In this document: piece after piece, positions 1 to 7,300 of the stretch | Numbering within the stretch: the first letter of the stretch is position 1 | Layout of the letters: the number at the start of each line of letters is the position of its first letter | Assembly (NCBI GenBank): GCA_945865705.1 | Contig: CAMBEY010000101.1 | Coordinates: 1 to 9,359, forward strand | Direction: 5' to 3' | Origin: Candidatus Sulfopaludibacter sp. SbA3 | Lineage (GTDB): Bacteria > Acidobacteriota > Terriglobia > 2-12-FULL-54-10 | Length of the DNA stretch: 9,359 bases | Translations under genes and position numbers: made by a program | The notes under the pieces: generated by a model | Told to the model about the DNA's origin: nothing | Database searches by the model: none | What the model saw: only the letters and a program-made list of their open reading frames with translations

Positions 1-75
1 GATTTGACCATCGTCCGGTGAGACCTCATCGAGGACAAAGTCGGTAAGCAACGATCTCACTTCATCACATTTCAT
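1..75 (-). CDS. Probable zinc-finger (zf-HC2-like) anti-sigma factor, N-terminal fragment
   Basis: Only the first 25 codons are present; the gene runs off the left edge. The ATG is at 75-73, with a strong AGGAG at 86-82 and a 6-nt spacer, so this start is well supported. The peptide begins M-K-C-D-E-V-R-S-L-L and continues with an acidic D-E-V-S-P-D-D stretch. That matches the usual opening of zf-HC2 anti-sigma factors (an early Cys, a Leu-rich helix, then a 'D-G-E-L-S-P'-like segment). The HxxxCxxC zinc ligands would lie outside the window and cannot be checked. It follows an ECF sigma gene on the same strand, the usual arrangement, in which the anti-sigma factor holds the sigma factor inactive until a signal arrives. 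The gene is likely real. The function is inferred from the N-terminus and the neighbour. Confidence 0.6.
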   Translation of the reverse strand, partial: MKCDEVRSLLTDFVLDEVSPDDGQI

Positions 76-166
76 ATGTCACTCCTGACTCACTCCCACA
101 CCCCAGGCTTCTTTTAAGAGGGGCGGCAAGCGGGAAATCCAGTCGATCCGCATGAACGGGCGTAGT

Positions 167-180
167 TCGAGCGTGCTCGA
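167..180. repeat. 14-bp inverted repeat in the sigma/anti-sigma spacer
   Basis: TCGAGC-GT-GCTCGA is a perfect 6-bp inverted repeat with a 2-bp centre. It lies in the 202-bp spacer between the sigma gene and the anti-sigma gene. The symmetry suits a dimeric repressor or activator site, but sites this short also arise by chance in GC-rich DNA. No gene is evident in the spacer on either strand. Confidence 0.3.
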
Positions 181-246
181 TTCTGCGAAAAATCGATTCC
201 CGGCTTGCCGCAAGGGTGAAGGACTACACAATCAAAATTGATAGAG

Positions 247-277
247 AAAAAAGTTGTCAGACCGCCGGGTCCCGGCG
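247..277 (-). terminator. Candidate hairpin with trailing U-run after the sigma gene
   Basis: Read on the minus strand, a perfect CGCCGGG-A-CCCGGCG palindrome (277-263) abuts the sigma stop codon. It can form a 6-bp all-GC stem with a 3-nt loop. A run of six U follows at 252-247, but 10 nt separate stem and U-run, which is longer than in a classical intrinsic terminator. It may be a weak terminator or attenuator that lowers expression of the downstream anti-sigma gene, or just a stable 3' end. Confidence 0.35.
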
Positions 278-913
278 CTACAAGGGCCGTTCGTGGGCTA
301 CTCGCGGGAGACTGGGCACGCTGTCGCCGAGGACGGATCGCAACTGCGCGAAGCCCGTGTAGATGCGTGTCTTGACAGTGCTGAGTGGGCAGGAAGTGAT
401 CGCCGCAATTTCCTGAAACAGAAACCCATGATACACCTTGAGGACGATTGCTTCGCGCTGCTCGGCGGGCAGCGAGTCGAGCGCGCGCGCCACAGCCAGT
501 TCCATCTCCCGGCTGGAGCCGCCGGAAGCCTTGGACCACGCCACCGAATTGCGTATCGGAATGCATTCGCCTTTTCTATCCTCGGGACCACTCTCGTCGA
601 ACCGATCATCCATGCTGACCATCAGCGCTGGACGGCGCAGTTCGGAGTACGCCAAGTTGTGAGCAATGCGATATAACCAACCGGGAAACTTGGCGGCGTC
701 TTCGAGCGATGCAATGCTCTGATACGCTTTGAGGAACGCATCCTGACACAGGTCGAGCGCGTCCTCGCGAAACCCCGGGCGATTGCTCAGCAGGCGCAGA
801 AGGTAGTTGTAGAGCCGCTTCTCCCAGCGCGACACCAGCACGTTGAAGGCATCAAGGTCGCCCCGTCTCGTGCGGGCCACCAACTGGGCATCAGACTCGG
901 TAGATTCAAACAA
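278..913 (-). CDS. ECF-type RNA polymerase sigma-70 factor
   Basis: This is an alternative sigma factor that directs RNA polymerase to a specific promoter set, usually for envelope or stress responses. With the start chosen here it is 211 aa, close to the usual ECF length. Region 2 spans about residues 8-94: D-A-Q-L-V-A-R, then the core-binding D-A-L-D-L-C-Q-D-A-F-L-K-A-Y, then F-P-G-W-L-Y-R-I-A-H-N for -10 recognition. Region 4 spans about 144-195: L-D-S-L-P-A-E-Q-R-E-A-I-V-L-K, then a helix-turn-helix ending S-T-V-K-T-R-I-Y. The acidic linker between them (about residues 98-140) is unstructured in appearance. I chose TTG at 913-911 because GGGAG (925-921) lies 7 nt upstream. A longer form from TTG at 952 has no good ribosome binding site and adds residues unlike the family. 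A probable anti-sigma gene follows on the same strand. The family is certain; the regulon is unknown. Confidence 0.93.
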   Translation of the reverse strand: MFESTESDAQLVARTRRGDLDAFNVLVSRWEKRLYNYLLRLLSNRPGFREDALDLCQDAFLKAYQSIASLEDAAKFPGWLYRIAHNLAYSELRRPALMVSMDDRFDESGPEDRKGECIPIRNSVAWSKASGGSSREMELAVARALDSLPAEQREAIVLKVYHGFLFQEIAAITSCPLSTVKTRIYTGFAQLRSVLGDSVPSLPRVAHERPL

Positions 914-1049
914 CCATCCGCTCCCGATAGGGAAGACGCGCCAGAGAGCCAAAAAGTCTGGCGGTCCTGAATATTTCCTTAACTATAACATGGCGCGGAG
1001 GTTAAGATGGAGTTCATTTGTAGCATCGCGACATTTTGGAGACTTACTA

Positions 1050-1949
1050 ATGTGCAAAATAGCCTACGTACTATTCTTAGCCCTATTCTCCAACATGGCG
1101 ACCGCACAGAATGTGGCCATTACCATGGACGACTTTCGGCTTACCGACGATCCGTTGCTGTCCGGGAAAGAGAAAGATGAACGAATCCTGAAGACGCTCG
1201 CGAAAAACAAAGTGGATATTGCGCTCTTTGTAATCGGAAGCGAGGCTGAAAAACCACTCTCGGCTCAGCGCCTAGCGGTCTGGAACCGGACCAACCATAT
1301 CATCGCCAATCACACGTATTCCCACGCGCCGTACAACAGAATAGCGTTTCAGAAATTCTCGGAAGATATTTTGAACGCTGAAACGGTGCTATCGAAGTAT
1401 CAGCGCTTCCAAAAATACTTCCGATTCACAATGCTCAAAGAGGGGGACACCCAGGACAAACGCGATCAGCTCCGGACTTTCCTGAAGCGACAGGGCTACA
1501 AGCAAGGGTATGTCACTATTGATGCGTCAGATTGGTACGTCAATGCGCGGTTGATTGCGCGCCTAAAACTCAATCCCAATGCGGATACAAAACCGTACCG
1601 TGATTACTACCTGCAACACATCTGGGAGCGCACTCAGTTCTATGACAACTTGGCGCAAAAAGTCCTCGGCAGAAACGTCAAGCACACGTTGTTAATACAC
1701 CACAATCTTCTAAATGCACTTTTTTTGAACGACCTATTGGAGATGTTCCGCGGCAAGGGGTGGACGATTATTTCGGCCCGAGATGCATTCACCGACCCCA
1801 TATTCCAGATGGAGCCGAAAATTGTACCAGCCGGCGAAAGCATCTTGTGGGGACTTACTAAAGAGACCGGGCGTTTCGAAAACCTGCTCCGTTATCCGGC
1901 CGAAGATGAAATTTACGAAAAAGATGCCATGGACAAGTTGGGTCTTTAA
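1050..1949 (+). CDS. Secreted polysaccharide deacetylase (NodB-homology, CE4 type)
   Basis: This is a predicted metal-dependent deacetylase of N- or O-acetylated sugars in cell-wall or other polysaccharides, acting outside the cytoplasm. The protein is 299 aa. Residues 1-19 form a signal peptide with an A-T-A cleavage site. The NodB motifs are intact: T-M-D-D at 25-28 (catalytic Asp and metal Asp), H88-T-Y-S-H92 (metal ligands), F-R-F at 124-126, D-A-S-D-W at 158-162, and L-L-I-H-H at 214-218 (catalytic His). The start at 1050 is supported by GGAG ending about 9 nt upstream and by the signal peptide. The same frame stays open back to 843, but that part overlaps the sigma gene. The gene is clearly more AT-rich than its neighbours: 1681-1740 is 22/60 G+C, against 42/60 for 4201-4260 in prfA. 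It also uses TTA, CTA and ATA codons, which suggests a separate origin. Its stop lies 3 bp from the convergent tsaD stop. The exact substrate cannot be told. Confidence 0.9.
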   Translation: MCKIAYVLFLALFSNMATAQNVAITMDDFRLTDDPLLSGKEKDERILKTLAKNKVDIALFVIGSEAEKPLSAQRLAVWNRTNHIIANHTYSHAPYNRIAFQKFSEDILNAETVLSKYQRFQKYFRFTMLKEGDTQDKRDQLRTFLKRQGYKQGYVTIDASDWYVNARLIARLKLNPNADTKPYRDYYLQHIWERTQFYDNLAQKVLGRNVKHTLLIHHNLLNALFLNDLLEMFRGKGWTIISARDAFTDPIFQMEPKIVPAGESILWGLTKETGRFENLLRYPAEDEIYEKDAMDKLGL

Positions 1950-1952
1950 TTC

Positions 1953-3185
1953 CTAGTTGCCCAAGGCGAGCGTGGGATCTGCGGCCACTTCAAATCCGGC
2001 GAAGTCGCGGGCCAGGAATTTGGGGTAGGCCGCGGCGGCGATCATGGCGGCGTTGTCGGTGGATAGATTCAGGCGCGGGAAATAGGTCGGCGCGATGCGT
2101 TCACCGAAGCTGGCGAAACGCTCGCGCAACTCGGAGTTGGCGGCCACGCCGCCGGTGACGAATACGGAGTTGATCCCTTCCTGCTCAGCGGCCTCGTGGC
2201 AGTGCTCGACAAGATCATCGACCACGGCGCTTTGGAAACTGGCGATCAGATCGAGCGTCTGCGTGGAACAAGTGGCAAGCATCTTGTCGAATAGTTTCAC
2301 GGGAGTCATGTCGGGATACTGGCGGAGCGACTCACTCCTCAGTAGGCGTCGCGCCTCAATCTCGGCGTTTATCTCACTACCACCAGATGGCATGCCGCCG
2401 GATTGCACGTAGCGCAGCACGGCGGTCTTGATGCCGCTGAAGCTGAAGTCGAGCGCGTTGCCTTTCATTCTGGGCCGCGTAAACTCGACGGCGTGGGGGT
2501 TGCCGAAACGCGCCAGCTTGTCGATCAACGGTCCGCCGGGATAGCCGAAACCGAGCAGCTTCGCCACTTTGTCAAACGCCTCGCCCGCAGCATCGTCGCG
2601 CGTGCGGCCGATGATGCGATGGCGCAGGACATGGGTGTCTTCCCCAGCTACTGGCCCAGCCACTGGCCCGCCCTCACTTCCTTCCCCGCGCAGTTCGAGA
2701 TCCTCGCTCACCACCAGCATAGTGTGCCCACCGCTGACCACCAGCGACAATGCGGGCAACTCCGGCTCGGCGCGGCCCTGCAAACGCTCTTCCAGCAGCA
2801 CGGCGTGAATGTGCCCTTCCAGATGGTTCACCGCGATGAGCGGCTTGTTGAGAGCCATCGCCAACGACTTGGCGTACGTGAGCCCCACCAGCAGCGCACC
2901 CGCCAGCCCCGGCCCGTGCGTTACGGCAATGGCATCCACCTCGGCGTACTTCAGTTCCGCCTTCTCCATCGCCTCGCGCACCACGAGAACAATGTTGCGG
3001 AGATGCTCGCGGCTGGCCAGCTCCGGCACGATGCCCTCGAACTTGCCATGCGTGGCCATCTGCGACGCGACCACGGACGAGCGCACGCGCGCGCCATCTT
3101 CGACAATCGCCGCCGCCGTTTCGTCGCACGACGACTCGATGCCGAGTATAACCACCAGTCGTTTCTCTCCGCCCGCGTTGTTCAT
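1953..3185 (-). CDS. tsaD: tRNA N6-adenosine threonylcarbamoyltransferase TsaD
   Basis: TsaD (Gcp/YgjD/Kae1 family) transfers the threonylcarbamoyl group to A37 of ANN-decoding tRNAs, working with TsaB and TsaE in the cytoplasm. Family signatures are clear: I-E-S-S-C-D-E-T at 16-23, the metal-binding H121-L-E-G-H125, S-G-G-H-T at 151-155, D-D-A-A-G-E-A-F-D-K at 197-206, G-Y-P-G-G-P at 214-219, F-S-F-S-G-I-K-T at 247-254, and the metal-ligand Asp in S-T-D-N at D377. At 410 aa it is longer than the usual 330-350 aa. The excess lies in two places: about residues 164-188, just after S-G-G-H-T, and about 261-308, after the F-S-F-S-G segment. The ATG at 3185 has AAGGG about 11 nt upstream. A GTG at 3155 preceded by GGAGAG would give the M-V-I-L-G-I-E start more usual in the family and is a real alternative. 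It diverges from prfA. Confidence 0.96.
   Translation of the reverse strand: MNNAGGEKRLVVILGIESSCDETAAAIVEDGARVRSSVVASQMATHGKFEGIVPELASREHLRNIVLVVREAMEKAELKYAEVDAIAVTHGPGLAGALLVGLTYAKSLAMALNKPLIAVNHLEGHIHAVLLEERLQGRAEPELPALSLVVSGGHTMLVVSEDLELRGEGSEGGPVAGPVAGEDTHVLRHRIIGRTRDDAAGEAFDKVAKLLGFGYPGGPLIDKLARFGNPHAVEFTRPRMKGNALDFSFSGIKTAVLRYVQSGGMPSGGSEINAEIEARRLLRSESLRQYPDMTPVKLFDKMLATCSTQTLDLIASFQSAVVDDLVEHCHEAAEQEGINSVFVTGGVAANSELRERFASFGERIAPTYFPRLNLSTDNAAMIAAAAYPKFLARDFAGFEVAADPTLALGN
2646..2669. repeat. 12-bp tandem duplication inside tsaD
   Basis: AGCTACTGGCCC is followed directly by AGCCACTGGCCC (11 of 12 bases identical). In the TsaD frame this encodes P-V-A-G twice (residues 174-181), in the middle of the first insert. 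It looks like a small in-frame slippage duplication in a surface loop. Confidence 0.7.
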
Positions 3186-3308
3186 TCGTAACTTGACCCT
3201 TCGCTGCTATGCCCTCCCAGCTATCCTAATATGAAACTTCCATCGCTTTCACTAACTGTCCGATCGGTCATTGATTTTCCGCGGCCCACAACAACTCCGC
3301 GCCTCCAA

Positions 3309-3338
3309 TTGACAGGCTCGCGGCTTTCCTCGTATTGT
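3309..3338 (+). promoter_or_regulatory. Predicted sigma-70-type promoter for prfA-prmC
   Basis: TTGACA at 3309-3314 and TATTGT at 3333-3338 are separated by 18 bp. The -35 is perfect and the -10 matches 4 of 6. The expected transcription start would lie about 45 nt before the prfA ATG at 3391. The site sits in the 205-bp spacer that diverges from tsaD, where no other gene is seen. I could not find an equally good match for tsaD on the other strand. Confidence 0.5.
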
Positions 3339-3390
3339 GGGAATTGGCCTTTTGGCAGTCGCTTATCAGAGGCACGCTCAGGAAATCATC

Positions 3391-4467
<1,077 letters not shown>

Positions 4468-4481
4468 GCGCCATTTTGCCG

Positions 4482-4517
4482 CGCGGCACTGTCACGCAAA
4501 CCCGTCACGCGGCACTG
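4482..4517. repeat. Short direct repeat between prfA and prmC
   Basis: CGCGGCACTG occurs at 4482-4491 and again at 4508-4517. An overlapping GTCACGC pair lies at 4491-4497 and 4504-4510. The repeat fills the centre of the 93-bp prfA-prmC spacer. No T-run follows, so it does not look like a terminator, and prfA and prmC are probably co-transcribed. Confidence 0.45.
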
Positions 4518-4560
4518 ATTAGCGCCATGGTTGAAGCGGAATTGCTCTACACTGGAACTT

Positions 4561-5463
4561 ATGCGCATTGATGCTTTGTTGAAACAGGGAATTGAGCAGC
4601 TGGAGAAAGCGGGCGTCGGCTCGCCGCGTCTGAACGCCGAGCTGCTCTTAATGCACGCGGCGGGGTGCGACCGGACTGCGCTGCTGGCGCATCCAGAGCG
4701 CGAGTTGTCGGCGGGGCAATCGGCGACTTACGAGGCGTGGCTCCATGAGCGCGCGGCGGGCAAGCCGGCGCAGTACATCACCGGACATCAGGAATTTTGG
4801 GGCCTCGAATTTTTGGTGAATCCATCCGTGCTGATTCCGCGGCCCGAGACGGAACTGTTGGTGGAGACCACGCTCGAATTTGCGCGCACGGGCCAGGGTA
4901 TCAATCAAAGTAGCGGCAGCACGCTGACCATCGCCGACGTGGGCACCGGATCGGGATGCATCGCGGTGGCGCTGGCCAAGGAGTTGCCCGCGGCGCGCAT
5001 CTACGCGCTCGATAATTCGCAGGAAGCCCTGTCCACTGCGCGGCGCAACGCCGAAAGGAACCTTGGTACCGGGGACCTTGGAGGGGGGAATGGCGCGCGC
5101 ATCCACTTTCTGCACTCCGACTTATTGAAGCCCATCTCCGGCGAGGTGCTGCCGACTTTCGACCTGATCGTCTCCAATCCGCCGTATGTTTCCGAGCGCG
5201 ATTTCCCTTATGTGATGGTGGAGGTCCGCAAGCACGAGCCGCCCTCGGCGGTCTTCGCGGGCGAGTCGGGCGTTGAGGTTTACGAACGGCTGATTCCGCA
5301 GGCCGTACAAGCGCTGCGCAAAGATGGCCTGATGATTCTGGAACTCGGCTACGATGTGCGCGAACGCGTGCGCAGTCTTCTGCTGCCTGAGCACTGGACC
5401 GACATCGACTGGCGCAAAGACCTGGCCGGGATTATTCGCGCCGTAATTGCGCGCCGGAAGTAA
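4561..5463 (+). CDS. prmC: Release factor glutamine N5-methyltransferase PrmC (HemK)
   Basis: PrmC uses S-adenosylmethionine to methylate the side chain of the GGQ glutamine of release factors, which raises their release activity. The protein is 300 aa. The N-terminal helical RF-binding domain covers about residues 1-75. The family linker G-H-Q-E-F-W-G-L-E-F leads to L-I-P-R-P-E-T-E at 91-98. SAM-binding motif I, D-V-G-T-G-S-G-C, is at 126-133, and the diagnostic N-P-P-Y catalytic motif is at 206-209. The C-terminus ends in D-L-A-G-I-I-R-A-V-I-A-R-R, as usual. I chose ATG 4561 because it gives the family N-terminus; GGA at 4554-4556 is only a weak ribosome binding site. A TTG at 4531 in the same frame adds ten residues unlike the family. 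Residues 167-176 carry a small Gly-rich loop encoded by an imperfect 15-bp repeat. It follows prfA, its substrate gene, in the classic order. Confidence 0.95.
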   Translation: MRIDALLKQGIEQLEKAGVGSPRLNAELLLMHAAGCDRTALLAHPERELSAGQSATYEAWLHERAAGKPAQYITGHQEFWGLEFLVNPSVLIPRPETELLVETTLEFARTGQGINQSSGSTLTIADVGTGSGCIAVALAKELPAARIYALDNSQEALSTARRNAERNLGTGDLGGGNGARIHFLHSDLLKPISGEVLPTFDLIVSNPPYVSERDFPYVMVEVRKHEPPSAVFAGESGVEVYERLIPQAVQALRKDGLMILELGYDVRERVRSLLLPEHWTDIDWRKDLAGIIRAVIARRK

Positions 5464-5474
5464 GGAACGAGAAG

Positions 5475-5488
5475 CGAGATTCGAGATT
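5475..5488. repeat. 7-bp tandem repeat after prmC
   Basis: CGAGATT occurs twice in tandem, at 5475-5481 and 5482-5488, followed by CG. It lies 12 bp after the prmC stop, in the 128-bp spacer between the convergent prmC and thioredoxin genes. Confidence 0.6.
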
Positions 5489-5562
5489 CGGGGTTAGCGC
5501 AAGAACCGGGCCGGGATGACAGCCGAATATAGTCGCATCAGCGAAGTGTGATCCGAGTTTTT

Positions 5563-5585
5563 CACGAGTCTTGAGTCACGAGTCT
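5563..5585. repeat. 9-bp direct repeat between convergent genes
   Basis: CACGAGTCT is present at 5563-5571 and 5577-5585, with 5 bp between copies. On the plus strand an ACGAG...CTCGT pair with a 15-nt loop is followed by four T. It could act as a weak prmC terminator, but the stem is only 5 bp, so I do not call one. Confidence 0.55.
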
Positions 5586-5591
5586 CGTTTT

Positions 5592-6167
5592 CTATCTCCG
5601 TGGCTTCGGCAGGTGGCTAACCAGCGGCGAGGGCGCTTTCTTGCCCTTGCGCAGACCCAGTAGCCATTCGATGCGCTCGAACACTTCCTTCTTGCGCGCT
5701 TCCCCCAGAATGCGTCCGAACACGTTGCCCTGCTGGTCGATAATGACCGTGCCCGGCAGAGTCTCCCCAATTCCAAACAGCGTCATGTGATCCACCGTGG
5801 TGCCGGTGAGGATGGGAAAGCTCATCTTGAGTTTCCTGGAAAATTCGGGGATGTTCGCCTGTGTCTCGGTGGCGTCAAGTGACGCCGCCAGCACCACCAC
5901 TCCCTGCGCCTCAAACTTCTTCGTCAACTCAACGAAGATGGGCATCTCCTTGACGCACGGTCCGCACCATGTGGCCCAAAAGTTCAGCACGACAATCTTG
6001 CCGGAGTAATCGGAGAGCTTCTGCGCTTTCCCGGATTGATCGGGAAGTTCCAGCGGCGGCGCGGCTTCCTGCGCGAGCGCGGCACAGTTCAGCGCCGTCG
6101 CTACAAGCAGGAAGCGCACAGCAGCGCCCAATCGAATCCGTAATACGGACCGCCAGCTTGCAATCAT
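5592..6167 (-). CDS. TlpA-like periplasmic thioredoxin-fold protein
   Basis: This is a predicted exported thiol-disulfide oxidoreductase of the TlpA/ResA (AhpC-TSA/Redoxin) type, acting in the periplasm or anchored to the inner membrane. The protein is 191 aa. Basic residues, then a hydrophobic stretch at about 14-32 ending A-L-A, form a signal peptide or anchor. The active site W-A-T-W-C-G-P-C has its cysteines at C68 and C71, and the cis-proline is P138 in T-L-P-G-T. The extended D-Q-S-G-K segment before the fold is typical of TlpA. The basic, proline-rich tail after L-L-G-L is a small extra. ATG 6167 is preferred because GGAG lies 6 nt upstream; a GTG at 6179 is also in frame. It begins 14 nt after the stop of the outer-membrane barrel gene, so the two form an operon. 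C32-A resembles a lipobox only poorly because Asn precedes Cys. The redox partner is unknown. Confidence 0.9.
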   Translation of the reverse strand: MIASWRSVLRIRLGAAVRFLLVATALNCAALAQEAAPPLELPDQSGKAQKLSDYSGKIVVLNFWATWCGPCVKEMPIFVELTKKFEAQGVVVLAASLDATETQANIPEFSRKLKMSFPILTGTTVDHMTLFGIGETLPGTVIIDQQGNVFGRILGEARKKEVFERIEWLLGLRKGKKAPSPLVSHLPKPRR

Positions 6168-6181
6168 TCGGGACTCCACCG

Positions 6182-7204
6182 TTAGAAGGAACGTGAATAA
6201 CCGATCAGCATCATCCAGTCAGCGAAGGCGGCGTCCCCGTGGGAGTTGTTGCGAACGTCCGGCACGCTGCGGGTGCGGTCGCGGTGTACCGCGATGGGCG
6301 TACTGACAGACCATGTGTTTTGGCTGCGCGAAAACATGATTCCCGGCGCAATCGAGACACCGTAGCCGGGACGGCGAAAGCCGTCTTCGCGTCCCACCAA
6401 GTCGCGCGCTGGCACGCCTTCCATACGCGCCGTGCCGGTGAACGCCAATCCCACCAGCTTCGGAACGGCGTAGCCCATTCCCGTCTGCCACAGATATTGA
6501 TCCGGCACCGAGAAGACCGTGCCCGGCTGCGAGAATCCCTGATAGCCGATGCCCGGCGTGGGCGGCCCGTTGCGTACCCAACCCTTCGGGGCGTAGCTGT
6601 TCTTTGCATTGAACAAGTAGACGCCGGCGGAAAATACCGTGAAGCGACGTATGGATTTGTAGGCCATGTAGTCGAGCGAAAGGCCTGTGCCGGAGTCGCC
6701 CTGCTGGATGGACTGGTCCACATTGATGGTGTTTGGTGCAACAGCAGCAGTTACGTTAGGATTGCCTGTCGGCAGCTTCAGCGAAAAACCAAACTGGATG
6801 TTCTGATGGTTCTCCGACGGCGGACGGAAGAGCCAGAACTTTGCGCCAATCGACATGTCGCCGATGCCCGTGCTGTTGGTAACCGTGTCGTTGCGGTGCG
6901 AGATCCGCGTAACGTCCATGAACGGGGCGCTGACGCTGACACTCCAGCGCGGATTAATTTGATAGCTCAACCCGAAATCGAACAGGTTAAGGTTGTTCTC
7001 CACCTGCGTCTCTTCCGCGAGACGGTCGGTCTCCTCATGATCGCCGCGGAAATGGCGGAAAGAATTCTGGTAGCGATAGCCAAAGGAAACATTCCATTTG
7101 GAGGCCCCCGTTAGTGAGGACGTGACCACGCCACCACCTTCGCCGCCATCCTGCCCCGCACTACAGATCGCGCCAATCACGGGCGCGCCTTGTCGGGCCG
7201 CCAC
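6182..7204 (-). CDS. Outer-membrane beta-barrel protein, body of the gene after an in-frame UGA
   Basis: From GTG 7204 this encodes 340 aa without a signal peptide. From about residue 35 the sequence shows repeated amphipathic strands with alternating aromatic or hydrophobic and polar residues (such as W-N-V-S-F-G-Y-R-Y). It ends in Y-S-R-S-F, with the terminal Phe typical of proteins inserted by the BAM complex. Strand-like segments recur to the end (for example G-D-M-S-I-G-A-K-F-W-L-F). It resembles the loose 'putative transporter / MetA-pathway barrel' group, but I do not recognise a specific family or substrate. The codon just before GTG 7204 is TGA, and the same frame continues upstream into a signal-peptide sequence starting at ATG 7300. 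The natural full-length product would be about 372 aa. AAGG lies about 5 nt before GTG, so reinitiation is possible, but the product would then lack an export signal. It is co-transcribed with the TlpA-like gene. The barrel call is firm; function is unknown. Confidence 0.8.
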   Translation of the reverse strand: MAARQGAPVIGAICSAGQDGGEGGGVVTSSLTGASKWNVSFGYRYQNSFRHFRGDHEETDRLAEETQVENNLNLFDFGLSYQINPRWSVSVSAPFMDVTRISHRNDTVTNSTGIGDMSIGAKFWLFRPPSENHQNIQFGFSLKLPTGNPNVTAAVAPNTINVDQSIQQGDSGTGLSLDYMAYKSIRRFTVFSAGVYLFNAKNSYAPKGWVRNGPPTPGIGYQGFSQPGTVFSVPDQYLWQTGMGYAVPKLVGLAFTGTARMEGVPARDLVGREDGFRRPGYGVSIAPGIMFSRSQNTWSVSTPIAVHRDRTRSVPDVRNNSHGDAAFADWMMLIGYSRSF

Positions 7205-7300
7205 TCAGCCTTGACCAAAGGACTCCGGGGCAAAACTAAATAAAGTTAAGGCGTATATCGCCGCAACAGCTACCACATCTACCCTTGATGAACTCTGCAT
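7205..7300 (-). pseudogene. Signal-peptide segment of the barrel gene, ended by in-frame UGA
   Basis: ATG at 7300-7298 follows AGGAG with a 6-nt spacer, the best ribosome binding site in this part of the window. It opens a 31-codon frame: a charged start with an Arg at 6 and Asp at 8, a hydrophobic core (V-A-V-A-A-I-Y-A-L-T-L-F-S-F-A), then P-E-S-F-G-Q-G and TGA at 7207-7205. This is a plausible Sec signal peptide. Its length of 32 codons to GTG 7204 keeps it exactly in frame with the barrel sequence, so it looks like the broken 5' end of that gene rather than an independent leader peptide. A single-base change (for example TGG to TGA, or CGA to TGA) would account for it. Confidence 0.7.

Noticed and set aside
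114..566. Minus-strand open frame running through the sigma gene 3' half and the spacer
   Set aside because: It overlaps region 4 of the sigma factor in another frame and shows no domain or ribosome binding site.
843..1049. Extended N-terminus of the deacetylase from 843
   Set aside because: It overlaps the sigma gene and would bury the signal peptide in the middle. ATG 1050 has GGAG and begins a proper signal peptide.
2403..3191. Plus-strand open frame (262 codons) antisense to tsaD
   Set aside because: It is a shadow of a highly conserved gene in GC-rich DNA; the translation is His/Arg-rich with no domain.
6239..7114. Long plus-strand open frame (291 codons) antisense to the barrel gene
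   Set aside because: Its translation is Arg/Ala/Val-rich with no recognisable domain. The minus strand shows barrel strands, a C-terminal Phe, a ribosome binding site and a promoter.
7205..7207. UGA as a selenocysteine codon
   Set aside because: The position is at a signal-peptide junction, not a redox active site. I see no convincing hairpin just downstream, and no selenoprotein family fits.
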